Origin: VXPQ01 sp965116435 | Lineage (GTDB): Bacteria > Bacteroidota > Rhodothermia > Rhodothermales > VXPQ01 | Reading direction: 5' to 3' | Length of the DNA stretch: 64,000 nt | NCBI GenBank assembly: GCA_965116435.1 | Contig: OZ220686.1 | Coordinates: 1,302,001-1,366,000 of the forward strand | Shown: positions 40,980 to 48,843 of the stretch, one piece after another | How the letters are laid out: every line of letters begins with the position of its first letter | Position numbering within the stretch: position 1 is the stretch's first letter | Program-made: the position numbers and the translations under genes | The notes under the pieces: model-generated | Database searches by the model: none | What the model saw: the letters and a program-made list of their open reading frames with translations, nothing else | Told to the model about the DNA's origin: nothing

Positions 40980-42875
40980 TTACCCGGACCGCCCCGTTCT
41001 CGGCAACGAAATTTTCCGGGTAAGGTCCTCGTCGGACCGGGTATCCGTAATGCGGAATGCGTACGGCGACATCTTTCCGTCTGTTTTGAGACGCACGGGC
41101 AAAGAATGTTTCAGAAAGAATCCAATACGAAGGCTGGGGATTTTGCCCCTCAACCAGGCAGCCGTAAACGGATGCGTCCATAACGTCAGGTTTCGCGAAC
41201 CGTTCGTCGCCTTCCAGGCCGCCATCCACTGCTCTATTTCCTGCAGCACGACGATCGGATCCGGACGCCTTCCCCGAGCGCTCCCGCGGCCCCTCCCGGC
41301 AGGCCGTCGCGATTCTTTTTTCTCCGGGCTCTCTGCAGGCTTCGATGCCGGCGGAGGCGTTTTCGCAGGCTTGTTTTCAGGAGCAGGCGTTGCGCGCGCC
41401 CCGGAAGGCGCCGTTTTGCGCGGCTCCGGGGAGGGCGTCTCCTCCGCACCATTCTCCTTCGGGAAATCCGGGGAACTTCCGCTCACGGTAACGCTGGGCC
41501 GCAAACGCTGCCGGGTAATCTGAATAAGCCCGAAATCGCTCATCGGCAACACCTTCGTCACGGCGCGGTCCTTTCTGAATTCTTTCCGGATCTCGGCATA
41601 AATTTTTCTGCGGTTCCTTTCGTCCCGAAGGTCAATGAAGTCCACCACGATGATGCCGCCAAGGTCCCGCAGGCGCACTTGCTTTGCAATGGCGCGGGCG
41701 GCTTCCAGATTCACCTTCACCGAACTTTCCTCCTGCGAAAGCCCGCGCCCCGCCCTGCCGGAGTTCACATCCACGACATGCATGGCCTCCGTATGCTCGA
41801 TGAAGAGATACCCGCCGCCCGGCAGATTCACGCGCTCCTCGAACGCTTCCTGTATGTCATGCTGGATGCCCGCCGCTTCGAACACATGCTGCTTCCCGGC
41901 GTGATGCTGGACGGCGTCGGCCATTTGCGGAGCGACCGCCTGAATGTAATTCCTGACGTTACGATAGAGCCGCTCGTTATCGATCAGCACCCGGTCGTAA
42001 TCTTCAGAGAACCGGTCGCGAATAACCGACGACAGCATGTTCACGTCGCGGTGCGCCAGCATCGGCGGCTTGGGACGCCCCGCAAGTTTCTGCTCCATCT
42101 TGCGCCATTTGTCAAGCAACAGCCTTAAATCCGTGTCGAGCGTTTTCGCATTTTTCCCCTGGGCCACGGTACGCACGATGAGGCCTATGCCCGGCGGAAC
42201 CAGGCTTTTGGCCAGCGCCTTGAGTCGGCGACGCTCCTTGTAGGAATGAATCTGCTTCGACACCGCCACATAGTTGCCGAACGGCACCAGGACCAGAAAA
42301 CGCCCGGCCATCGATATATCCGTGGTCACGCGGCTGCCCTTGGTCGAGATCGGCTCCTTGACCACCTTGACCAGAATGTGCTGATTGGCCTTCAGATATT
42401 TTTCGGGCGGCTCGCCGGGCCGTCGGCCTTTATCCGTTTTTCGGGACACGCGTTGCGCAAGGCGGCGGCGGACGCGAACCTTTACGCTTCGCTCGAACGG
42501 TTCCTTGTCCTCGCCATCCCCGGATGCACTTTGACCGCGGCGCGGTTTACGGCGCGCCCCCCGTTTTCTCGGAGGTTTCCGGTTTTTATTCACCGTGCGG
42601 GACACATCGGGCTGCTTCGACGCCACGAACGAAAGCAACTGTCCGAGGTCGTCCGACAGATCGGAGAAATGCAGAAAGGCGTCCTGCTTGCGGCCAATAT
42701 CCACGAACGCGGCCTGGATGCTGGGCATAACCTTGCATACCCTGCCCAGATAAATGTCGCCGATCGTTCGGGAATTATCGGGGTTCTCTATGTAGAGTTC
42801 TGCAAGACTTCCATTCTCCAGGATGGCTATCCGCGTGTGCGCCTTCGCCGCATTGATGATAATTTCTTTACCCAT
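40980..42875 (-). CDS. rng: Ribonuclease G/E family endoribonuclease
   Basis: A 631-residue enzyme for rRNA and mRNA processing. It opens GKEIIINAAKAHTRIAILENG, with the S1 domain interrupted by a strongly basic insertion of about 80 residues (RKPPRKRGARRKPRRG ... VRRRLAQRVSRK). The catalytic region has the metal-binding Asp residues in VVDVNSGRAGRG and VVDFIDLRD. The CPxC zinc-link that follows in E. coli RNase E/G is absent; instead TRQRLRPSV runs into a 100-residue Pro/Ala/Lys linker and a C-terminal segment (LTLWTHPFTAAWL) like that of Bacteroidota enzymes. The ATG at 42875 starts the conserved region. Confidence 0.92.
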   Translation of the reverse strand: MGKEIIINAAKAHTRIAILENGSLAELYIENPDNSRTIGDIYLGRVCKVMPSIQAAFVDIGRKQDAFLHFSDLSDDLGQLLSFVASKQPDVSRTVNKNRKPPRKRGARRKPRRGQSASGDGEDKEPFERSVKVRVRRRLAQRVSRKTDKGRRPGEPPEKYLKANQHILVKVVKEPISTKGSRVTTDISMAGRFLVLVPFGNYVAVSKQIHSYKERRRLKALAKSLVPPGIGLIVRTVAQGKNAKTLDTDLRLLLDKWRKMEQKLAGRPKPPMLAHRDVNMLSSVIRDRFSEDYDRVLIDNERLYRNVRNYIQAVAPQMADAVQHHAGKQHVFEAAGIQHDIQEAFEERVNLPGGGYLFIEHTEAMHVVDVNSGRAGRGLSQEESSVKVNLEAARAIAKQVRLRDLGGIIVVDFIDLRDERNRRKIYAEIRKEFRKDRAVTKVLPMSDFGLIQITRQRLRPSVTVSGSSPDFPKENGAEETPSPEPRKTAPSGARATPAPENKPAKTPPPASKPAESPEKKESRRPAGRGRGSARGRRPDPIVVLQEIEQWMAAWKATNGSRNLTLWTHPFTAAWLRGKIPSLRIGFFLKHSLPVRLKTDGKMSPYAFRITDTRSDEDLTRKISLPRTGRSG

Positions 42876-43526
42876 ATAAGACGTGAGCGCACGCCTTCGG
42901 CGAGTCGGTCGATATACTGCGTACGCAGCCCTGCCGGGCCGGTCGTTGCGCCTGAACGATGCAGCGATAGAGCCCCACCGGCATTTCCGGTTGGCGGCAA
43001 GCAAGTATTCCGTACGACAGGTCCAAAAACGCCCGGGGAACACTGTTCAGAAAGTGCGCCGGCGGATTCGAAGCGCCGCCAACCCCCGAAAACAGGCCGC
43101 GCAAGCGGGCTATTCGGAATGGGCGCTCCGTTCCGCGCATACGCAACGCACAGGGCGCACTGCATACGAAAAACGAGAACGATATCGTAAAACCGACTCA
43201 AGGACAACGTGCTTCGCTCCTTGAAAACTTGTAAGAATGTCGTGTGTGAAGATCGCGCCCCAACCGGGACGGCTAAAGAAAATTCACATTTTCCGTTACA
43301 TTACATGCCGTCCGGCCCGAAATGATCCCGCCGACGCAGCGGCACTTTATCCGGGTTTGCGCGTATGCCAACATATTCGTTCGGACAAGCATCGTTTTGC
43401 CGCCAGACGCATAAAGTAACAGGGCCGTGTCGACGCGGGACGGCCTGCACATAGACCATTATCGCCCCCATCATGCCCGCCCCCCCGAAAAACGCCTCGA
43501 AAGACCCCGAAAAATCAGGAGATACG
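42876..43526. other. Intergenic region between rng and citrate synthase
   Basis: About 650 bp without a recognisable gene. Reading frames here have no family resemblance. It must carry the divergent promoters of rng and the citrate synthase gene. A CAAGGA-N13-TCCTTG inverted repeat is at 43199-43223, followed by AT-richer sequence to about 43310. No clear promoter consensus was found. Confidence 0.4.
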
Positions 43527-44651
43527 ATGACGAAGGCGCAAGGCCTGACGGACGTCATTGCGCTGGATTCGCATATAGCCCTCGTCAACGGAAAAATCGG
43601 ACAACTGCTGTATCGCGGCTACGATATCCGCGATCTTGCCCGCCATGCTTCCTACGAGGAAGTGCTTTGCCTCCTTCTGGACGGCGACCTGCCCAATCAG
43701 GCCCGCCTGGACCAGGTACAAGGACAATTGCGCGCTGCCCTCGTCTTGCCGAAGGGCCTGTGGGGCGTGCTGGAGCGTATGCCCCGGGACGGCAATCCCA
43801 TGGCCATGCTCCGAACGGCGGTTTCCGCCCTGGGCCTCTTCGACGAAGAAACCGAAGACCGCTCTCCGGAAGCAAATTACAGAAAGTCCATCCGGATCGT
43901 CGCGCGTGCGCCTGCGATTATCGCCGCGATCGACCGGTTGCGCAACGGAAAAGACCCGGTGCCGCCCCGCATGGATTGCTCGCACGCGCACAATTTTCTC
44001 TACATGCTTACTGGGGAACGGCCTGGAGCCATGGCCGAACGCACGTTCGACGCCTGCCTTGTACTGCATGCCGAGCACGGACTGAACGCTTCGACCTTCG
44101 CCAGCCGCGTTATCGGCGCTACGCTATCGGATATCTATTCGGGGGTCACGGGCGGCATTGCGGCGCTGAAAGGCGCGCTGCACGGCGGCGCGAACCAGGA
44201 AGTCATGCGCATGCTCCTCGAAATCGACCGGTCGGACCAGCAGCCCGCAGACTACATTCGGGCCAAACTGGCGCGCCGGGAACGCATCATGGGCTTCGGG
44301 CACCGGGTCTACAAGACGATGGATCCGCGCGCCAGCATCCTTAAGGACATGGCCAAAGGATTCGGCGAGGAAGCCGGCTCCCTGAAATGGCATGCCATGA
44401 GCCTGGAAATGATGAAGGTCATGGAGGCGGAAAAAGGGCTGTACCCCAACGTAGACTTCTTCAGCGCCTCCATCTACTACACGCTCGGCATCGCCATCGA
44501 CCTGTACACGCCCATCTTCGCCCTAAGCCGCACGGCGGGCTGGAGCGCGCATTTGCTGGAGCAGTGGCGCAACAACAAACTGATCCGTCCGAAGGCCGCG
44601 TACGTCGGCCCACAGGAAAAGCACGTGCTTCCGATCGAAGAACGTGCGTAA
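43527..44651 (+). CDS. gltA: Citrate synthase (2-methylcitrate synthase-like type)
   Basis: A 374-residue short-form citrate synthase joining oxaloacetate and acetyl-CoA, the entry to the TCA cycle. Active-site elements: LHAEHGLNASTFASRV, GALHGGANQEVMRML (His), GFGHRVYKTMDPRA (His/Arg), and YPNVDFFSASIYYTLG (Asp). It is shorter than hexameric type II enzymes and could also use propionyl-CoA. The ATG at 43527 is preferred because AGGAG lies six bases upstream; an ATG at 43473 has no such site. Strong hairpins follow the stop. Confidence 0.92.
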   Translation: MTKAQGLTDVIALDSHIALVNGKIGQLLYRGYDIRDLARHASYEEVLCLLLDGDLPNQARLDQVQGQLRAALVLPKGLWGVLERMPRDGNPMAMLRTAVSALGLFDEETEDRSPEANYRKSIRIVARAPAIIAAIDRLRNGKDPVPPRMDCSHAHNFLYMLTGERPGAMAERTFDACLVLHAEHGLNASTFASRVIGATLSDIYSGVTGGIAALKGALHGGANQEVMRMLLEIDRSDQQPADYIRAKLARRERIMGFGHRVYKTMDPRASILKDMAKGFGEEAGSLKWHAMSLEMMKVMEAEKGLYPNVDFFSASIYYTLGIAIDLYTPIFALSRTAGWSAHLLEQWRNNKLIRPKAAYVGPQEKHVLPIEERA

Positions 44652-44653
44652 AC

Positions 44654-44686
44654 GCCTCGTTCGCATCATGAGCAAGCGAACGAGGC
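44654..44686. terminator. Hairpin after citrate synthase
   Basis: GCCTCGTTCGC and GCGAACGAGGC form a perfect 11-bp stem around an 11-base loop, two bases after the citrate synthase stop. There is no long T-run on either strand. It lies between convergent genes and could stop transcription from both sides. Confidence 0.6.
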
Positions 44687-44695
44687 AAAAGACAT

Positions 44696-44739
44696 GGTAC
44701 GGCCTGCGACCGAAAAACGCTCCGATCGCAGGCCGTACC
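44696..44739. terminator. Second, longer hairpin between convergent genes
   Basis: GGTACGGCCTGCGA and TCGCAGGCCGTACC make a perfect 14-bp stem with a 16-base loop. It follows the first hairpin by nine bases. Confidence 0.6.
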
Positions 44740-44749
44740 GCACCAGTCC

Positions 44750-44768
44750 GGGAGTGGGGGGTACTCCC
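44750..44768. terminator. Third hairpin adjoining the lipoprotein stop
   Basis: GGGAGT and ACTCCC (6-bp stem, loop of seven mostly G) end exactly before the stop codon of the minus-strand His-rich lipoprotein gene. It may be part of a three-hairpin bidirectional terminator. Confidence 0.4.
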
Positions 44769-45146
44769 TTACTCCATTTCCTCTTCTTCCATCTCCATGT
44801 CGTGATCATGACCTTCATGGCCATGGTCGTCATGGTCGTGGCCTTCATGACCAGAGTGGTCATCGCCTTCATGGTCATGGTCGGCATGCTCATGGCCTTC
44901 GTGGCCATGCTCGGCATGGTCGTGGGCGGCATGGTCATGGTCGTCGTGGGCCTCCATCGACATGTCCATGTCGTCGCCTTCCATCTCCATCTCGTGGCCA
45001 TCCATTTCCATGTCATGGCCCTCCATCTCCATATCATGGTCGTCCATCATGGCGTCTTCGCTGTCGGCTTGTTGTCCTCCACAGCCGACAAGCGCCATCA
45101 AGGCGATGGCAAGGGTCATTATGGAAAAAGTGCGCAATTTCGTCAT
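44769..45146 (-). CDS. His/Met/Asp/Glu-rich putative metal-binding lipoprotein
   Basis: A 125-residue protein with a lipoprotein signal (TLAIALMALVGC; lipobox L-V-G-C). The mature part of about 104 residues is made almost only of D, E, H, M, G and A. It starts with DMEMEGHDMEMDGHEMEM-type repeats, moves into HDDHDHAAHDHAEHGHEGH-type repeats, and ends in DMEMEEEEME. About 22 His and 14 Met residues can be counted. Such sequences bind Ni, Zn, Cu or Co in other proteins, so an envelope metal buffer or chaperone is a fair guess. Divergent from sdhC, with a well-formed promoter. No known family is recognised. Confidence 0.75.
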   Translation of the reverse strand: MTKLRTFSIMTLAIALMALVGCGGQQADSEDAMMDDHDMEMEGHDMEMDGHEMEMEGDDMDMSMEAHDDHDHAAHDHAEHGHEGHEHADHDHEGDDHSGHEGHDHDDHGHEGHDHDMEMEEEEME

Positions 45147-45243
45147 AGCTGGCCTCCGTATGGCGAGTTATTTTCAAGGGTAAGCCCCGGAAGGCGCGCA
45201 TGCGGACTGTCCCGCGCCGCCTCGTCCCGAAGCACATGGTCTC

Positions 45244-45272
45244 ATTATAGACGACAGGTAGTATATTCACAA
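45244..45272 (-). promoter_or_regulatory. Promoter and operator-like palindrome for the metal-binding lipoprotein
   Basis: On the minus strand TTGTGA (45272-45267), a 17-base spacer and a perfect TATAAT (45249-45244) stand about 100 bases before the lipoprotein start. The palindrome ACAAA-A-TTTGT (45269-45279) overlaps the -35 box, a typical place for a repressor site. The whole 45147-45396 stretch is AT-rich and shared with the divergent sdhC start. Confidence 0.45.
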
Positions 45273-45396
45273 AATTTGTAATAATCCAATAAAACTTGCT
45301 ATTTATTATGTTCCTTACATCTTTTTCATCCCCGACACGCCTGACGCACCCCGATCAGGACACGAAAAACCCTGCATCACAACGCCTGCCTGCATC

Positions 45397-46110
45397 ATGA
45401 CGCCCCGGACCACGCGCGACAAACCGGATATCTGGTCGGCCCTTGCCTCTCCGATCGGCAAAAAGGTCCTGACCGGGATTACAGGCCTCGCCTGGACGGG
45501 ATTCGTTATCCTCCACATGGCGGGCAACCTGAGTTACTTCGGCGCAGGCGAGGCCTACAACGAATACGCGCACAAGCTGATGAGCCTGGGGCCGCTCCTC
45601 TACGCCTTCGAGATTCTGCTCCTCGTTTGCCTCCTCGTCCATGCAATCCTTGGCGTCAACATCTACCTCGGCAAGCGGCGCGCCAGAAAACGCGGATACG
45701 ACATGTACCGAAGCGCCGGACGGCCCGGTTTGCAGTCGCCCAGTTCGCGCACCATGATCCTGACCGGCCTGGTGCTACTCGTTTTCCTCGTGATTCACAT
45801 CAAATCCTTCAAGTTTGGTCCGGGAATCGCTGAGGGATACAGTATGCTGGTGGAAGGCGAACAGATCCGGGACCTGAAACGACTGGTCACCGAGACATTC
45901 CAGCACCCGCTCTATGCGTTCGGATATACGGGCGTCATGCTGTTGCTGGGATTTCATTTGCGGCATGGCGTATGGAGCGCGCTTCAGTCCCTTGGCGCCA
46001 TGAACCGCCGCCTGACGCCGCTCGTCTATGGAATCGCAGCCCTGCTTGCCGTCGGCGTCGCCGTCGGGTTTATCGTGCTCCCCCTGTACATTTATTTTTC
46101 CGCCCTGTAA
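45397..46110 (+). CDS. sdhC: Succinate dehydrogenase cytochrome b subunit (b558 type)
   Basis: A 237-residue membrane anchor with five helices that carries heme b and the quinone site of complex II. Likely heme-ligating histidines are in VILHMAGNL, LLVHAILGV, VIHIKSFKFG and LGFHLRHGVW. This single-polypeptide anchor is the type found in Bacteroidota and in Bacillus and Wolinella-type complexes, replacing SdhC plus SdhD. The sdhA ATG follows after 10 bases, and sdhB further down, in an operon. Confidence 0.92.
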   Translation: MTPRTTRDKPDIWSALASPIGKKVLTGITGLAWTGFVILHMAGNLSYFGAGEAYNEYAHKLMSLGPLLYAFEILLLVCLLVHAILGVNIYLGKRRARKRGYDMYRSAGRPGLQSPSSRTMILTGLVLLVFLVIHIKSFKFGPGIAEGYSMLVEGEQIRDLKRLVTETFQHPLYAFGYTGVMLLLGFHLRHGVWSALQSLGAMNRRLTPLVYGIAALLAVGVAVGFIVLPLYIYFSAL

Positions 46111-46120
46111 CGCCACCGCC

Positions 46121-48037
46121 ATGACGCTGGAAGCCCACGTTCCGCCCGGCCCGCTTGCCGAGAAGTGGCAACACTATCTCGACAAGGCCAAGCTCGTCAA
46201 CCCGGCGAACAAACGAAAACATGACATCCTCGTCGTCGGAACGGGGCTGGCCGGAGGCTCTGCGGCCGCCTCGCTGGCCGAACTCGGATATCGCGTCAAG
46301 GTGTTCTGCATCCAGGATTCGCCGCGCCGCGCGCATTCGATCGCAGCGCAGGGCGGCATCAACGCCGCCAAGAATTACCCGAACGACGGCGATACGGCAT
46401 GGCGTCTGTTTTACGACACGGTCAAGGGCGGCGACTACCGCGCCCGCGAAGCCAATGTGCATCGCCTCGCCGCCATCAGCAACCAGATCATCGACCAGTG
46501 CGTGGCGCAAGGCGTTCCGTTCGCCCGGGAATACGGCGGCCTGCTCGACAACCGCTCTTTCGGCGGCGCCCAGGTATCCCGGACCTTCTATGCCCGAGGC
46601 CAAACCGGACAGCAATTGCTGCTGGGCGCATACCAGGCGCTGGAACGACAAGTCCAGGCAGGCGGGGTCGAAATGTTTCCTCGCAGGGAAATGCTGGAAC
46701 TCGTGGTAGTGGACGGGCAGGCGCGGGGCATTGTGGTGCGCAACCTCGTAACCGGAGAACTGGAGCGCCACGCCGGCGACGCCGTGTTGCTATGCACGGG
46801 AGGGTACGGCAATGTGTATTTCCTCTCCACGAACGCCAAAAACTCCAATGTGACCGCCGCCTGGCGGTGCCACCGCCAGGGAGCCTTCTTCGCCAACCCC
46901 TGCTACACCCAGATTCATCCGACCTGCATTCCGGTATCGGGGAAATACCAGTCCAAGCTGACGCTTATGAGCGAAAGCCTGCGCAACGACGGGAGGGTCT
47001 GGGTGCCCCGGGAAGCGGGCGATACGCGCTCGGCGGGAAGCATTCCGCACGAGGAGCGCGACTATTATCTGGAACGGCGCTATCCGGGTTTCGGGAATCT
47101 CGTGCCCCGGGACGTCGCGTCGCGCGCAGCCAAGGTAGTATGCGACGACGGTTTTGGCGTGGGCGCTACGAGGCAGGCGGTCTATCTGGACTTTGCGGAC
47201 GCCATCCAGCGCCTCGGCACACCGCTCGTGAAGGAGCGCTACGGCAATCTCTTCGAAATGTATGAGCGCATCACGGGCGAAGATCCGTACCGGGTTCCGA
47301 TGCGCATCTATCCCGCCGTCCACTACACGATGGGCGGACTGTGGGTAGACTACCGCCTCATGAGCACGATACCGGGATTATTTGTGCTGGGCGAAGCCAA
47401 TTTTTCGGACCACGGGGCCAACCGGCTGGGCGCCAGCGCGCTCATGCAGGGCCTTGCCGACGGGTACTTTATCATTTCGTCCACGGTGGGCGACTACATT
47501 GCGTCTGGCGGCGGCAGCGGTCGTCTGGACACATCCGAGACGGCGTTCGACGAGGCGGCGCACGCGGCGGAAGACCGCATCCAGCGCATGCTCCATGTCG
47601 ATGGGACCAAAACGGTTACGGAATTTCACCGGGAACTTGGACAAATCATGTGGGACCACGTAGGCATGTCCCGCACCCGGGAAGGACTCCTGCACGCCAT
47701 CGACGCCATCGCCGACCTGCGGGCCGAATACTGGGAAAACGTATCCGTCCCCGGGCGAAAAGACACCCTGAACAAGAACCTCGAGTTTGCGGGCCGCGTA
47801 GCGGATTTCCTGGAACTGGGCGAACTCATGGCCCGCGACGCCCTGCACCGGGACGAATCGTGCGGCGCCCATTTCCGCGAAGAATATCAAACGCCGGAAG
47901 GCGAAGCGCTGCGTCGGGACGACGAGTATGCCTACGTAGCCGCCTGGGAATCCACGGAGGACGCCGCATCCCCCGTCTTGCACAAGGAGGCGCTTTCGTT
48001 TGAAGCGGTCGATTTGTCCACGAGAAGTTACAAGTAA
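46121..48037 (+). CDS. sdhA: Succinate dehydrogenase/fumarate reductase flavoprotein subunit
   Basis: The 638-residue FAD-containing catalytic subunit oxidises succinate to fumarate. The FAD-binding fold is DILVVGTGLAGGSAAASLAE near residues 34-53. HSIAAQGGINAAKNYPNDGD contains the region of covalent FAD attachment. Catalytic residues lie in YTQIHPTCIP, and HYTMGGLWVDYRLMS and NRLGASALMQGLADGYF complete the active site. Length matches the b558-type complexes. The ATG at 46121 starts the conserved protein; the frame is open upstream within sdhC. Confidence 0.95.
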   Translation: MTLEAHVPPGPLAEKWQHYLDKAKLVNPANKRKHDILVVGTGLAGGSAAASLAELGYRVKVFCIQDSPRRAHSIAAQGGINAAKNYPNDGDTAWRLFYDTVKGGDYRAREANVHRLAAISNQIIDQCVAQGVPFAREYGGLLDNRSFGGAQVSRTFYARGQTGQQLLLGAYQALERQVQAGGVEMFPRREMLELVVVDGQARGIVVRNLVTGELERHAGDAVLLCTGGYGNVYFLSTNAKNSNVTAAWRCHRQGAFFANPCYTQIHPTCIPVSGKYQSKLTLMSESLRNDGRVWVPREAGDTRSAGSIPHEERDYYLERRYPGFGNLVPRDVASRAAKVVCDDGFGVGATRQAVYLDFADAIQRLGTPLVKERYGNLFEMYERITGEDPYRVPMRIYPAVHYTMGGLWVDYRLMSTIPGLFVLGEANFSDHGANRLGASALMQGLADGYFIISSTVGDYIASGGGSGRLDTSETAFDEAAHAAEDRIQRMLHVDGTKTVTEFHRELGQIMWDHVGMSRTREGLLHAIDAIADLRAEYWENVSVPGRKDTLNKNLEFAGRVADFLELGELMARDALHRDESCGAHFREEYQTPEGEALRRDDEYAYVAAWESTEDAASPVLHKEALSFEAVDLSTRSYK

Positions 48038-48078
48038 CGCAACACGTTCGCCGAAGTCCTGAACCATTCCGCAGCCCT

Positions 48079-48831
48079 ATGGCGCACACGATGACCATAC
48101 ACTTGAAAGTCTGGCGACAATCCGGACCGGACGCAAAGGGAAGACTGGTCGATTACACGCTCGAGAACCTGAACGAGGATATGTCCTTCCTTGAGGCGCT
48201 GGACGTGTTGAACGAGGAACTCATCCACAAGGGAGAAGACCCGGTCGAATTCGACAACGATTGCCGCGAGGGCATTTGCGGCTCCTGCGGCCTCGTCGTG
48301 GGCGGCATTGCGCACGGCCCCATGAAAGCCACCGCCGTGTGCCAGTTGCATATGCGCCACTACAAGGACGGGGATACCATTGTCGTCGAACCGTTCCGCG
48401 CCGAAGCCTTCCCCATTATCAAGGACCTCGTGGTGGATCGCACCGCATTCGACCGCATTATTGCGGCGGGCGGGTATGTGTCCGTGGATACGGGCGGCGC
48501 GCCGAATGCGAACAGCCTCCCCATTCCGAAGAACGAGGTAGACCAGGCATTCGATTTCGCCACCTGCATCGGGTGCGGGGCCTGCGTTGCTTCCTGTCCA
48601 AATGCCTCCGCTTCCTTGTTTACCGGCGCGAAAATAGCCCATCTTGCGCACCTCCCGCAAGGCCAGGCCGAACGCAAGGAACGGGTCGTGCGCATGGTGG
48701 ATCAGATGCAGGCTGAAGGCTTCGGCGACTGCTCGAACCACGGAGAATGCGAAGCCGTTTGCCCGAAGCAAATTTCCATTGCCGCCATTGCGAAGATGCG
48801 GCGGGAATACCTGCGAGCCCTCGTCGGGTGA
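48079..48831 (+). CDS. sdhB: Succinate dehydrogenase/fumarate reductase iron-sulfur subunit
   Basis: A 250-residue subunit carrying electrons from FAD to quinone. The 2Fe-2S ligands are C62, C67, C70 and C88 (DCREGICGSCG ... VCQLH). The 4Fe-4S and 3Fe-4S ligands are in CIGCGACVASCPN and CSNHGECEAVCPK. It closes the sdhCAB operon, 41 bases after sdhA, and converges on the carboxyltransferase gene with a 12-base gap and no visible terminator. Confidence 0.95.
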   Translation: MAHTMTIHLKVWRQSGPDAKGRLVDYTLENLNEDMSFLEALDVLNEELIHKGEDPVEFDNDCREGICGSCGLVVGGIAHGPMKATAVCQLHMRHYKDGDTIVVEPFRAEAFPIIKDLVVDRTAFDRIIAAGGYVSVDTGGAPNANSLPIPKNEVDQAFDFATCIGCGACVASCPNASASLFTGAKIAHLAHLPQGQAERKERVVRMVDQMQAEGFGDCSNHGECEAVCPKQISIAAIAKMRREYLRALVG

Positions 48832-48843
48832 CGGAAACCCTGC

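Noticed and set aside
43301..43588. 95-codon minus frame overlapping the citrate synthase start
   Set aside because: No homology, no start signal, and it overlaps the conserved N-terminus of citrate synthase.
44694..45281. 195-codon plus-strand frame opposite the metal-binding lipoprotein
   Set aside because: It is the complement of GAC/CAT-type repeats; the minus frame has a lipoprotein signal, a promoter and a sensible composition.
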